From positions 868,001 through 932,000 of the forward strand of contig NGZR01000003.1 of assembly GCA_002197995.1 (NCBI GenBank): 64,000 bases of DNA. The letters run 5' to 3'. Shown here in pieces: positions 36,680 through 48,031 of this stretch. Within the stretch, counting starts at the first letter, position 1, and every line of letters starts with the position of its first letter. The stretch comes from Gaeumannomyces sp. JS-464 (Eukaryota; Ascomycota; Sordariomycetes; Magnaporthales; Magnaporthaceae). The position numbers were made by a program, and so were the translations under genes. Under the pieces are notes generated by a model. The model searched no databases, was not told the origin of the DNA, and saw only the letters and a list, made by a program, of their open reading frames with translations.

Positions 36680-38270
36680 CGCAGCAGTTTCTCCGCTCCC
36701 CAGTTGTCGTTTGGCGGGTATGCGGCCGAGTGGGACTGGGACGAGATGTCTAGCGAGAAATGCTACGGGGATTCCGGAATTGGATGTGGTGAGGGAGACA
36801 GGGGAATAAAGGAGAGACCCCGACCGCCTAAAGCAAAGGTCCGCGTGCCAACCGCTCTCCTGCACCTCCTCGGGGACGAGAATGGCTCCTCCCTTGCTCC
36901 CTACCGAGTGTTGGCCAGCCTGCAAGCGTCCTTTCTAGACAGCTGCTGTGGGGGCGCGTTCCCAACAGCTCGAGAGGCGTCTATCTATCCCTCTCTTCCA
37001 TGACCGTCCCCTCCCTCCTCTCCGGTCTGCAGTCATTATCACAAGGGCGGACCACTGAGCATGCTGCGAGGCACGAGCCCCCAATCAGCAGGTATGCCTC
37101 TTTTTATCCCTTGCGGCTGATGAACCCGTAAGCGGTGGTTGGATACGGGAAACCGGGGCGTTCATTGAATATGCGCGCACGTGTTTGTGTGTGTTGGCTC
37201 GGGGGAAGTGGCGCCAAGGAAACCCCAGGCCCACAAGCGTGCAGCTTTTTGGCGCCAACAGGTCGCCCTCCTGCATGCGCACGTCAACCCTTTTTTTTCT
37301 TTTCGCTGGCCTGGATCTGGGGACGAAACAAAACCCCGCGGGAGTCCCCCCCATATGGCGACCGACACGAGCTTATGTGGTCTAGTCTGGAGGGCCCGGT
37401 GACGGCATCTCGGTTGCTGGGGTCTGGTCACCTGTGCTGGAGGGCGTGCGGGAAAATAAAGACGGACAGGGGCACATATCCAGTAGGCTGGTCGAGACGA
37501 GAAACAGAGCACTTTCACATGGCGCTGGCGGGCTGCGAAGAGGGCGGATGGCACAGGCCGCCGTGACCCAGCCCAGCTGGTGAGGCTGTTCCGTAGAGTA
37601 AGACATGGATACTACGATGGCTAGGCGGTAGGGTGGGAAACACGACATCTATCGAGCGATGCCAACCACCACAAGATGTACCTACTACTCTACTGACCTA
37701 CCTGGGTATTCGTGCGACCCACGCCACCATCACCCCCTCTGAAAGCCCCGCACCAACCAACCACCACGAGACGCCAGCGTCTTATACACTCCGGTCACAT
37801 ACAGACATGCGCCCCGGCGTGCACGGATACGGTCTGGGCTGTTAGCTGCCACCCGGACTTGACCCGGATCTGAGCTTATCAGGAGCCAGCTCCTTTTCCT
37901 TCGTCCTACGACCCACGTTTCCCTACCAAAGCGGGTTTGTTGCGGCTTCCATGCCTTTCAGTGGGGGGGGGGGGGGCAGGACCAATGAGTTCACCGGCGA
38001 CGATGGTGGCGTTAACTAGATCTCCAGATTCTCTGCCCGCGTAACCACATGCACTGCTTTATTATTCCGTCGCCCCCAATTTACCAATTAATTTATGATA
38101 TCCCGTGCTTCCGGTAAAAAAAAAATAATAAAAAAAATAAACCCCCCAACTCCCTTGGTCGGTTAGTGAAGCCAGCGAGACAGCGCCATCTATTTTCAAA
38201 CGAGATTTAGCGATATCAATATTTCCCGCCCGTCCCAGATAGATTACAAGACGCCATCCAGCGCGCCCGT
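36680..38270. other. Intergenic, no gene seen
   Basis: Holds the SDR promoter and the PHD-gene 3' flank. A G14 run lies at 37963-37976 and A/T runs near 38115-38140. Open frames on both strands have no recognisable domain. Confidence 0.55.
37963..37976. repeat. G14 homopolymer
   Basis: Fourteen consecutive G residues on the plus strand, the longest G-run in the window. Its true length is doubtful given the many short-run indels elsewhere. Confidence 0.7.
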
Positions 38271-40203
38271 TCAAACGCGGATGCCGTTCTCCTCGAGCTT
38301 GTGCCCACGGCCGTCGTACACCGTGTGGCTAAACGCCTCAAAGTCGTCCGGGTCCTCGAGGTGGGCGCCCGGCCCGGCCTCGAGCGCCTGCAGCCTCGCG
38401 GCCAGCGCCGTCGGCGGGCCGGCGCCGGGCTTGGGGCGCTTCCACGCCTCCAGGATACCGGCGGGGTCCTCCCAGGTGCCGTCGTTGAGGGAGAACATCT
38501 GGCGGGCGGCGGGCGGCGCCGCCGCCGTCGCTGCTGCTGCTGCCGCTGCTGCTGCCGCTGCGGGGGTGGTGCTGGCGGCGGTTGCCGCTGGAGCTGGCGA
38601 GGGCGTCTTTGGGCCCGCGCTGCTCTCGTCCGGCGGGAATATTGCAAGGTGCGGGTAGAGGCTCGTGCGCGCATCACCATCTCGACGAGATCGGTGTGCG
38701 GTAGGGCAGAGAGGTAGGCGCGTATCTACACGTCGGGAGCCAAGTGAGATCAGCAAAAGGGTACTACAGGCGGCGACGGCGTTTCGTGCGGCAGGGAGGG
38801 CATGTAATGTCTGGGTATAAATGTGAAGAGGAGGCATCATCAGAACGCCTTCCCCCTGCTGGCTTACCTGTCCTGGTGTCCGCCCGGCCCAGCTGACCTT
38901 TGTTTTTGCGGGCTCGACGGGGATCATCTTGGCCTTTTTGGCCTGCTGGGCCGCCTCGCGCGCTCATACTTGACCGTGCAGGTGGAGCAGTGCCACTGCT
39001 TCTTGGCGTCGCTGACGAACGAGTCGTCTATATGCGGCTCGTGGCAGTTCTGGTGCCAGGCGTCGTTGCAGCCGTCGCAAAACACCATCTGGTTCGCCTT
39101 GGTGAAGGCCAAGCGCGAGCACAGCCGGCATAGCGCCTGCTCGGCCGTGCGGTGCTGCTTGCCGCCGCCACCGCCGTGGTGGGCGTCCCGACGCCTCTTG
39201 TGGCCGGACCCGGACGCCAGCTCCATGGCGACCGGGTTGTACGTCTCGGGTTTCTGGACCTGCCGGCCCGACTTGGTCGTCGTCAGCGGCGTGCTGCTGG
39301 CCGATGCCGACGCAGACGCCGTTCCTGCTGCTGCTGCTGCTGCTGCTGCTGCCGCCGCCGCCGCCGCCGCGCCCGAGCCCTCTGCATCTGAAAGGCCCGA
39401 GAGGTCCGACAGGAGCTGCTGTCGTCGACCCCGGCGCCCTCGCTCTTAGTCGCGCGCTTGCGCTTCTGGCCGGCCCGGGCAGCGCCGCCCCTGCCTACAG
39501 CTCCGGTAGACGCTCTTGCCTTCCTGCCCGCGCCGGCAGCGCCCTTCCCGTCGGCCGCGGTCTTGCCCCGGGCCTTGGCGCCTGACGGGATACCCGCATT
39601 GACCTTCTGGATGGCGCTGAGACCGGCTGGGCGTGCGGGGCGGCTGGGGGACCGCCTGGAGCAGCACCGGCCGAAGAGGGAGCGGAAAGGGGGCGGTGGC
39701 CACGGTGCTCGGCATCTGCATGGTGGACGTGCTCATGCTGTCGAGTAGGCTCGCCTGACGTCCTCGTATGTGGGAGAGAGGATGGCGGCTCTGGGGGTGT
39801 TGGCGGCGGCGGACGCGAGGGCGGAGCTCAGGCCGCCGCCCTCGCCTCCCCGCATCCGGTTCAGGATCAGCTGGGTCGTCAGTGTGAACTGCTGCATATA
39901 TTCTGGGCGGGTCGGCGACAGGCTGCCTGCGGCGGCTTCATTTTGTTGGCTTGGCTGCGGTGTTGCCGTTTCTCTCAGCCTGGGTCCGGAGCCGGACGCT
40001 GCGGAAGCATCACCTTCGGACGGCGGTATTGATGCTGCGGGCGCTGGGGTTGACGCAGATGGTGTGTGCGTTGCGGCGGCGTCTAGTGCTGGCTCAGCCG
40101 GCTCCTTGACGGCAGCCGAGGGCGTAGCGTCGGGTGTGGGCGACGGCGGGGCGGGTGCGCCCTCGCTGAAGAAGCCAGCAGGATCGCCAGGGGTCGTGGT
40201 CAT
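38271..40203 (-). CDS. PHD-finger protein, probable chromatin reader
   Basis: Exon 1 is 40203-38868 and exon 2 is 38725-38271 (142-nt intron, GTAAGC ... GTAG). Five single-base corrections are needed (near 39745, 39640, 39413, 38935 and 38668), giving 597 residues. The N-terminus is Pro/Ala/Ser rich with an ordered patch (YMQQFTLTTQLILNRMRGG). Then come basic Ala/Lys segments, a poly-Ala tract and KSGRQVQKPETYNP. One PHD finger of the C4HC3 type follows: CRLC, MVFCDGC, WHQNCHEP and WHCSTC. After the intron a helical motif (IRAYLSALPHTDLVEMVM) leads to a conserved end with FSLNDGTWEDPAGILEAWKR and FEAFSHTVYDGRGHKLEENG. PHD fingers bind histone H3 tails, so a nuclear role is expected. The aromatic DxW finger fits H3K4me readers (inference). 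The family is not named here. Confidence 0.78.
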
Positions 40204-40951
40204 GATGTAGCAGCTGCTCCTAGGGAGCCTCAGTCCACGGCTACCTGGCCGTTTGCCGCACTGTGAGCCATGTTAGCGGTTGTCGACCATGGCTGTCTGT
40301 GTCCATGTTGTGGTGGGCATATATAAGAGATATGTAGCTAGGTGTGCGGTGTGTTGTTTGTGGCTCGTTTGTGACGTGTGTGACTGTCGCCATTGCCGCA
40401 TTTGACAGCCACAGATGGACGTAAGGACCTAAGGTCTTGCATGTATGTCTGTCCGATGTAATGTTTAAAAGGCTCCTAGTGTGGAGGGGGAAGCTAGGCG
40501 CATGCGCGGACAACAAACAAGGCGAGCAAGCGACTTACGAAAGCAGAAAACGAGACGGCCCACGCTCACTGCAAGCTGTAGACAATCAATTGGGCATCTC
40601 GATATCGAAGCCCAAGTGGTACAGCAGACAGGGAAGTGCGCAATCGTGGGGCCGTCAAAACGGTGCTCAGACAGCTTTCCATCTCATTCACTGACTGGCG
40701 CTGTTGTATGTGGTTCTACTGCCCTCATTTAAGAGGAAAAGACATGACGCCACGTGATTTGCACGTGTGTTCCCACGTGCTGGGTCCGACTACAAGGGCC
40801 CCATGCAATGGAACCATGATCCATGACGGCTGAGTTCCTGGCGACAGGCAAGTCAGTCGCGTGTTCGCCCACAATTATGCCTGTGGCGCCATTCCATGAT
40901 CTAGAGTTATCCAAGCCTGCACGCCTCCTTGCTTCAGCCACCACAACCAGC
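40204..40951. other. Intergenic, no gene seen
   Basis: Promoter of the PHD-finger gene and 3' flank of the CoA-transferase, 748 bp. No domain-bearing frame. Confidence 0.6.
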
Positions 40952-42661
40952 TCATCTCACAACGCCCTTGTCCCTCAGCTCCCTGACGCGTCCCTCGTCA
41001 AACCCCAGGATCTCGCACAGCACCTCGTCCGTGTGCTGGCCGAGCGTGGGCGGGGCGCTGCGGACGCCCGGCCTGCTCTCCGAGTACTTGACGGGTGTGT
41101 TGACCAGCCTGACGGGCCCGCAGGCCGGGTGCTCGACCTCGACCACCATGCCCCGGGCGCGCGTGTGCTCGTGCTCCAGGGCCCCCTGCACGTCGTTGAC
41201 GGCCGAGTACGGCATGCCGCTGTCGCGGAACGTGTCGAGCCACTCCCGCGTCGTCCGCGTCGCCGTCACGGCCTCGATCCTGGCCTCGAGCTCGTCCCGG
41301 TGCGCGACCCGCGACGCGTTGGTCGCGTACCGCGCGTCCGCCTTCCACTCGGGCCGCCCGATGCCGTCGCACAGGATCCCGAACAGCCGGTCGTTGCCGC
41401 CGCCCAGGATCACGTCGCCGTCGCTGGTCTTGAAGGAGCGGTACGGCACGATGGATGCTGGGTCGGTCGGCGGGGGGTCAGTTGCCGTGAAGCGGAGTGG
41501 ACGTATGTGCGAGGAGAGGGAAAGGGGAGGAGAGGGGGAAAGAATGCTCACGGTGGGCGGTGCCCCAGCGGCCCGTGTCCTTCTCGCCGCTGATCAGGCA
41601 GCTGCTGGCAATGTTGGCCAGCGTGGCGGTCTGGCAGTCGCTTAGGGCGACGTCGATGTGCTGGCCCCGGCCGGACCTGGCCCTGGCCAGGAGGGCGGCC
41701 ATGATGCTGTTGCTCGTGTACAGGCCCGTGGTCAGGTCGGTGACGGCGACGCCGACCTTGACGGGCGGGCCGTCGCGCGTGCCCGTGATGTGCATGAGCC
41801 CGAACTCGGCCTCGACCATGACGTCGTAGCCTGCCCGGCTCGCGTAGGGCCCCGTCTGGCCGTAGCCCGTGATGGACGCGTAGATGAGCCCCGGGTTCAT
41901 CTTGGCTGCCGTCTCGTAGTCCAGCCCGTATTTCTTCAGTGTGCCCGGCAGGTAATTCTCCACCAGGATGTCGCACTTGGGGATGAGCTTGTGGAGGATG
42001 TCTACGCCCGCAGGGTCCTGGTAGGACAGGGCCAGCGATTTTTTATTCCGGTTCACCTATTATGGGATGAGGGACGGCATAATTTGTCAGGGGTGACTCG
42101 TCTTGGGCAGCACACATGGTCGCGGGTGTAGATATTGGCCGTTACCGTCAGGAAGTATGCCGACTCTCCAGGTCCCTCGTGTTTCGACTCGGGGTGTAGG
42201 CAGCATACGGAGGTCCCCAGGCCCTGGTGTCATCGCCGCGGACTGGGTGTTCTATCTTGATAACCTCAGCACTAAAGGAGAAGATACGGATTTCAACAAC
42301 CGGAAATGCTCGTCTGGGTGGCGAGAACACCACGGGGCCAGACAAAAAGGGCTAACAGGGGCGGACTAACCCCAAGTCGCCGAGGATTTGCGTCGAGTAT
42401 GGCTACCCAAGCGGTCTAGATTAGTCCAGTGATGATTTCCGGGCGCAGGTTAGAGTCTCAGGGGCTGCTCACGCCTGCCAAGACCCGGGTCATGTCCAGG
42501 ACCCGGTAGCCCTCAAGCGGGAGCGCCGAGTTCGGCACTGAAGAATTGGCGACTGCCGAGGAAGACAGCCGAACTGGGCCGGCGCGCTGGAAAGCAGGCC
42601 GTCCTGTCGCCACGACGGCTCGCCGAGCAGCACTACGAATGAGAGATAGTCTCGGAGCCAT
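40952..42661 (-). CDS. Mitochondrial class III (CaiB/BaiF) CoA-transferase, SUGCT-like
   Basis: Five exons: 42661-42473, 42402-42371 (only 32 nt), 42271-42146, 42056-41552 and 41457-40952. Filling one base in GGGG 42191-42194 gives 452 residues with all phases matching. The first ~40 residues are basic and Ser/Ala-rich without acids (MAPRLSLIRSAARRAVVATG), a probable mitochondrial presequence. Then LEGYRVLDMTRVLAGPYSTQ, LGDLGAEVIKIEHPVRGDDT, VNRNKKSLALSY, ENYLPGTLKKYGLDYE and a VAVTDLTTGLYTSN motif that should carry the catalytic Asp. The C-terminal part has LGGGNDRLFGILCD and RARGMVVEVEHPACG. Such enzymes move CoA between carboxylic acids; human SUGCT uses succinyl-CoA and glutarate. The substrate is inferred only. 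Confidence 0.88.
42371..42402 (-). other. 32-nt microexon of the CoA-transferase
   Basis: Flanked by GGGTAG on the acceptor side and GTTAGT on the donor side. It encodes PYSTQILGDLG (last Gly split), which joins the VLDMTRVLAG of exon 1 to the AEVIKIEHP of exon 3, the unbroken family motif. Confidence 0.8.
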
Positions 42662-43250
42662 CTTGCTGGCGCCTCGGGGCAGTATGAAGATCAGCGCTGT
42701 GATGAAGAATACAAAAGGTTGGGACTTTCAACAACAGTCAGGGGAACCACCAGCCTGGGCAGCTAGCGGCCGACTTGTGCGGGGCGGGTTGGCGCACAGC
42801 ATCCAGGCGCCAAAGCACGCTCGCTCACAGCGAGTTATCCGGCGTATTCCCAGCGCAGGCCCACTGAAGAGCCCCTGTGTCGGGTGAAGTTCGGCCAAAC
42901 CTCGACACGACAGCCAGCCATGTCCACATACAGTAAGACGGCGTGCACTTTCGAGGCGGAGCCATCACAGCAATCCGCAGCAATGGAGGATTCTACTGTT
43001 CCACATGCTGGCGTTGGTTCAATCCTGAAGAGCCCCTCGGAAGTTATTTACGAAACATTTTCAAGCCAATCTTTGACAAGTGCTCGTTTGGTGCCGTGGC
43101 CGGTGGTCATGTCTAAATTTGCGTGTGATTTGGCGCTCCTGAATGCCCATCTGAGCCGGACGAATTGGCACACACTGTATCCAAGCGTCGGTTGGCATCG
43201 TCGGAGGCCCTGTCAAACCGTGCAGCTAAGCTCTGTGGGTATCTGCGCTG
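42662..43250. other. Intergenic, CoA-transferase promoter
   Basis: No gene is seen in the 589 bp between two minus-strand genes. Confidence 0.6.
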
Positions 43251-43925
43251 CTATCGCCATACCCTGACCTGCTCGACACAGCCTAGAATGACGAGGATGA
43301 AATGCACTCCGCTGTCGCCGCAGACGGAGCGAAAACCATCAGCACAAGTCACATCGATAGCTTGGGAAATACATCAAAGCGAACCTACCCAACTGAGCCC
43401 TGGGTGGCCAGGGCATATATTCGATAGGGATCGGCCGCGTAGAAGCCGTCGTACTCGCCGCTCTGGGCTGCGGCCAGCTCTGCAAAGGCCAGCGTGAGGC
43501 AGCCGCCGACGTGGAGGCCCAGCACGAGCAGCTCGAGGGCGAAGACGATGGCCCAGTGCAGCCGGGGCACGTTGCGCTCCTTGTCGACCAATGTGGCGGC
43601 CTCGACCGTATCGAGACATATGGCAAACACGGCCTTTCGTCAAGCCCGGAAGAAGAAGGAAAAAAACATCCCAAAGAGTGTCAGCAGACTGCCTGGTTGG
43701 GGTTCATGGATATATGTATGTGTAGACGTGCATTTGGCTGAGGGTCGCAGACAACGAGAGGGACTGAGAGGCACCCACGGCGGTGTATGCCCAGGCAAAG
43801 GTCTTGGAAAAAATCATGGTCATGTATAGCAAAAACACGATGACCAGGGCTGACAGGATGGTCGCCACCGCCCGGATGGCCAGCAGGGCGACGGCAAAGG
43901 CCGACGGCAGCCTCGGCCGGGTCAT
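43251..43925 (-). CDS. Small tetraspan (MARVEL-like) membrane protein
   Basis: Exons are 43925-43779, 43633-43389 and 43311-43251; introns are GTGGGT ... AAAG and GTAGGT ... ACAG. Together they give 150 residues with matching phases and no correction. Four hydrophobic segments are visible: ALLAIRAVATILSALVIVFL near residue 10, AWAYTAAVFAICLDTVEA, a third with IVFALELLVLGLHVGGCL, and VHFILVILGCVEQ at the C-terminus. A charged loop (VDKERNVPRLH) lies between segments 2 and 3. The four-helix plan and size fit fungal MARVEL-type proteins of the plasma membrane or endosomes. No catalytic residue is apparent. The exon chain is my prediction, supported by splice signals and continuous hydrophobic segments. 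Confidence 0.58.
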
Positions 43926-44929
43926 GCTGGTTGTCGCCGGGCCGGGCACCAGCGACCGAGCCCACAGGTGCCGGGACCGCCTGTGTCGGCTCTAATTTTG
44001 GGGTCTGGTCCTTTCAGTTCTTTCTTGGGTTACGCGGGGGCCGTGGGGTGTGCTAAGGCCGGGGCCTGTTCTGGAGTGGTGGTGCTGTTCCGCTCGGTCG
44101 ACACACGCGGGGCCTGGTCTGAATAAAGGCGACGCGCAGAGATGGCGGCGATTGAAGATGGAATGATGGAGGCAGTCGCAATCGACCCGACCAAAAGGGA
44201 CAGGACCAGACCAGGTGGGCTGCGTTGGTGCAGTTCGCAAATCCTCGCATCAGACGTCTTATGGCAGCTCAATGCACCCCAGTCAGGGCCGCCCAGCTAC
44301 CTACCTCTATCCATAAACGCCGAGCCACTGAGGAAACAGCACCAGAAACAATCGAGAACAAGCTCCAGCTCCTGCCCTGCCAAGCGCAGCAACCTTGAGC
44401 TGGCGGGCGCATCTTGATGGTGCCTCGAAATAAAGCAACAGGCAGAGACCAGTTACTACAAATTCGAGCGAGAATCCAGAGACATGGATAAGCAGCAGCG
44501 TGAGAGCTTGGCGCCCTGGGCCAACCGTCCCTGGCCACCACAGTAATCCGAGCCAACACAGCCACACCAAATGTGCTTCTCCCACCCTCACAGGGCCTTC
44601 TTGCCGGCCGCACACCCCCAGCCCACCACAGTCAACCCTGAGTGAAACACACTCCGGATTACTGTTTGCGCGCCGCCGAACAGAGGCTCATGTCCATGCC
44701 TCCCTGGGTTCCACGGCAAGCTGCTCCCCGCAGGCTCCGTCGAGGAGCGCATGCAGGCCAAGACTTTCCCCAGATATTTCGCATGTATATATCGTTGGAA
44801 TGGTCCGGCTTGGATTGTTTCCCCGTGAACAAGGGAGCATCATCATCTCGGACACATTCAACGCCGAGTCCAATAACACACATCCACCAACACCAAGCCA
44901 TAGTCGCCATCCTCACCAACGGCAAAAAC
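43926..44929. other. Divergent promoter of the tetraspan and cysteine-repeat genes
   Basis: No gene seen in about 1 kb. A TATA-like TATATAT lies at 44786-44792, about 140 bp before the plus-strand start codon. Confidence 0.55.
44786..44792 (+). promoter_or_regulatory. TATA-like box of the cysteine-repeat gene
   Basis: TATATAT about 140 bp upstream of the ATG at 44930, a usual distance for a fungal TATA element. Position is the only support. Confidence 0.35.
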
Positions 44930-46554
44930 ATGCGTTCCATCGCACCACTACTTCTGGCCCTGGGCATGCCGGTTCTCGCCGCCGACAGCGTTGCCGGCGC
45001 CGTCAACAGCCTTTTCGGCGTCGTCGACGCCCGGGTTGAGCCCTGCCTGACCCGTCCTGGAGGCCAGATTGGCTGCTCGAACAAGGGCACCCGCGTCTGT
45101 ATGCGCCCAACCACTACCTCGTCCTCCTCCGTCCCGGCCCCAGCTTCGATATCGTGAACTGACCAGCGAACGACAGGCATCTACAAAAACCCGACAACAG
45201 GGATGCCGAGGGTAGAGAATATAGGCGGCAGTTGCACGCCATCGAGCGCTGACGCTAGCAGGAAACGTGACGTAACCAGCAGATCCCCGGTCCCTCCTCC
45301 CGACGTGCTCGAGGAGACTTATGCCCGCCGGATAGACGACCAGCCGAGCCGGCTGCGCTGGTCCCCGCGCGCCCGCGCCCGCTCCCTCTTGCCGGGCGGC
45401 AACCCCACCGCCGGCAGCACCCCTCCTGCTCCTGCCGACGAAGCCACGACCGTCCCCGACGTTGCTGGCGGATCGCCGCCCGTCGTCAACATCCCCGATT
45501 TTGCCGGCGGTTCCGCACCTGCCGGCCTCGGCTCCGGTTTGGACGCGGCGTCGATGGCTGACACTAACCCGGACCCTTCTGGCGCTGACACCACTAACCC
45601 CGCAAGCCCAGGCGACGGCGCTGCCCCCGGATCGGGACTTGAGGCTCTCAAGGCAGCCCTTGGTTCCAAAAACGGTTCTGACACGGACCCCACGCAGCAG
45701 CAGCAACCCACTGACAGCAGATCCGATAGCAAGCCCGATAGCAAACCTGACAGCAAGCCTGGCAGCAAGCCCGGAAGCAATCTCGACAGCGACCTCGACA
45801 GCGAGTTCGACGGTAAGAGCCCCAGCACGGCCGACGGCGCCAAGAAGAAGAAGTCCAAGCTCTGGATGACGTCTCGCGAGTGCCGCGCGCGCCGCGACTC
45901 CATCAAGACGTGCCTCGGCGGCCGGCGCATGTGCCGCTTCAAGGTCCGGCGCACCGGCCAGCTGCGCTACGCCCCGATGGCCGGCTCCTGCAGGCCCGCC
46001 GGCGGCAGCATGATGATGAAGCCCGCCGGCCACCGCCACCACGGCGGCCCCAGCAAGGGGGCCAAGGGCAAGTCCGGCTCCACCACCATCGTCATCAACA
46101 CGGGCACCAGCAACAACAACAACAACAACGGCCTCGGCAACGGCAGCGGCAACGGCAGCGGCAACAGCGGCAGCCGCCACCCGCGCCTCCGCGGCGTCGA
46201 CGGCCCCACCGCGGGCGCCATGGGCGGCTCGTGGGGCACGTCAAGAGCAAAATGCGCATGATGCCCGGGCGCAAGTCCAAGAGCCACGGCGGCGGCGGCG
46301 GCAACGCCAAGCACTCCTCCGAGAACGACGGCGGCCGCCCGTCCGGGGGCCCGGAGCTGGCGTCGCCGTGGATCTACGAGAGCCCGCAGAACGCAGAGTG
46401 CAACAAGCTCGGCGGCACCACGGGCTGCGCGGGCGGCAAGGTGACGTGCATCTACCGCGGAGACAACGGCAAGTTCCACATCAGGCGCCTCGCCACCACG
46501 TGCTCCTGGCGCATCGTCAACCCCGAGTGGAGGGGCAAGGAGACCGTGGCCTAA
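44930..46554 (+). CDS. Secreted protein with three 4-cysteine repeats
   Basis: Exons 44930-45098 and 45177-46554 are split by a 78-nt intron (GTATGC ... ACAG) whose removal restores CIYKN. Filling one base in GGGG 46233-46236 gives 515 residues. A signal peptide is clear (MRSIAPLLLALGMPVLAAD). Three copies of a ~45-residue module share the spacing C-x(8,9)-C-x(6,7)-C-x(17,18)-C. Copy 1 is at residues ~39-76 (starts CLTRPGGQIGC), copy 2 at ~290 (CRARRDSIKTC) and copy 3 at the C-terminus (CNKLGGTTGC). Each has an aromatic or basic residue after the third Cys and a Gly before the last strand. The links are low complexity: Pro/Ala/Gly, an Asp-Ser-Lys-Pro repeat (SKPDSKPDSKPGSKPGS), His/Gly/Ser and poly-Asn. 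No family recognised. A wall or apoplastic role is inferred. Confidence 0.72.
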
Positions 46555-48012
46555 GTGCTGGTAACGTTGACGCTCTCTTTCCTTGTCTTGTTTTATTTGT
46601 TCTATTATCCTCTTATTCTTCTTCCTCTTCTTGTCTATTTTTCTTCCTATTTTTCCTTTCCCCCTTTCCCCTTTCACCCTTACATGTTTCGTTTCTTTTC
46701 CTGCTCAGCACGGCGTTACTCCACATATCAATGGCGTTTGGGTTGCATCTTGATACCAATGGTTCTGTATTTTTTTCTTATCGGTTTAAAACTAGAAGCT
46801 CTCTTCTAGCATCTGGGTATTGACGTTTGGCTGGGTGGTTAAAAAGGCCGGCATTGGCATAGCATATATCAGGCGTTTGGGGCGCTTGGGGTGTGCTTCT
46901 TTACATCCTGGGTTTTATCCAAAGTATTGAGTCTGTCAATATCATATTTTCTCTCTGACTGCTCCCTCACCTTGGCATCGTATGTGCTAGTTCTTGACCG
47001 AGCCTGTCGCGTGCAACGTGGCAGGCCTTGGCTATTTGTTTCCCCCTCGCCTCGCTTCCCGACATGGCATCATCCTTGTCGCGGCATCCATTGGACTGCC
47101 GCCATCTGCCGAGGTAGAAATGGGCGGTGGCCTCTGCTGCTCCATCTCCACCATGCGGTTGTGCTCTTTACATGGCAGCCTCTTGATTCTATCCCAAATA
47201 TAATATGGACTTCCTTTCTCTTCGTTCCAGGCACCTCATCATCCCATCATCCCTTTTCTTTTTTTTTTTTCCCCCTGGGCGGCGCTCTAGTCGGCAAGTC
47301 GGCCCATCCCCGCGAGCGTCATCCAAGAACCCTCCCCCCTTCCCCGCCCCAGCCATCGTGCTGCTCAAATGCAAGTCTGCTGTGGGGTGCGGAGAAAAAT
47401 ACGACGTCGGTCCAAGCCCCAGCGCCAGCACCCGCTCCTATCACAACCCTCCTCGGAGATTGATGAGGTAACGTTTTGTCGGTACCTGACCCAGGGGGGA
47501 GGAATCGCCGTTGCCGCCGCCACCACCGTCGGGGAAGTCGGGGGAATTGAAAAGGAAAAAAAAGAAGAAGAAATTCTTGGTGGAGCTCAAAGTCATGAGA
47601 CTGTTGGCTGCGCTGTCATGGCTCTCACCTTTCGTTCTCCGTTCTCCGCAGTTGCTTCTCCACACGCCTTCCCCGCACGACCGACGTAGCCACGGGATGA
47701 ACGATGACAGGGAGAAGCGAAAAAAAAAAAAAAAAGTAAACAAGGAAACTGCAATTCCATGGCTATGGCAAGGGGTGACAGCGCGGCACGGCTTGGGTGA
47801 GGAGCGGCAAGGATAAAGCAGCGCAGTTCAAGGTCCCATCGCGGCGGGGACGGCCCTTTTTCTCGGGCGTACTAGGTAGCAGCCATATAAAAACGTCCCC
47901 CGTCGCTTCCCCTGGGAACGTGGGCAGGAAGGACAACGAGAGTAGAGCCTTCTCTCTCCCTCTCTCGCTCGTTCGTCTAGCTCCATTGGGCCCCCATCCA
48001 ACCGCTCCCAAG
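46555..48012. other. Intergenic, T-rich then A-tracts, no gene seen
   Basis: The first 250 bp after the stop are T/C rich. The rest is the promoter of the GH5 gene, with a TATA box at 47886-47893. Frames on both strands have no domain. Confidence 0.6.
47886..47893 (+). promoter_or_regulatory. TATA box of the GH5 gene
   Basis: TATAAAAA about 146 bp before the start codon at 48032, a consensus match at a plausible distance. Confidence 0.5.
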
Positions 48013-48030
48013 AAAAAAAAAAAAAAAAAA
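48013..48030 (+). promoter_or_regulatory. A18 tract directly before the GH5 start codon
   Basis: Eighteen A residues followed by a single G and then the ATG at 48032. If transcribed, the leader ends in a poly(A) stretch next to the start codon, a strong -3 A context and a possible poly(A)-binding-protein site. Confidence 0.6.
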
Positions 48031-48031
48031 G

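Noticed and set aside
36704..37566. Plus-strand frames upstream of the SDR gene
   Set aside because: Short, overlapping in several frames, no domain; the region is best read as promoter.
26740..39400. GCC/GGC/CAG triplet runs as disease-type or mobile repeats
   Set aside because: They lie in reading frame inside genes and encode Gly, Ser, Ala or Gln tracts; short and imperfect, so ordinary low-complexity protein.
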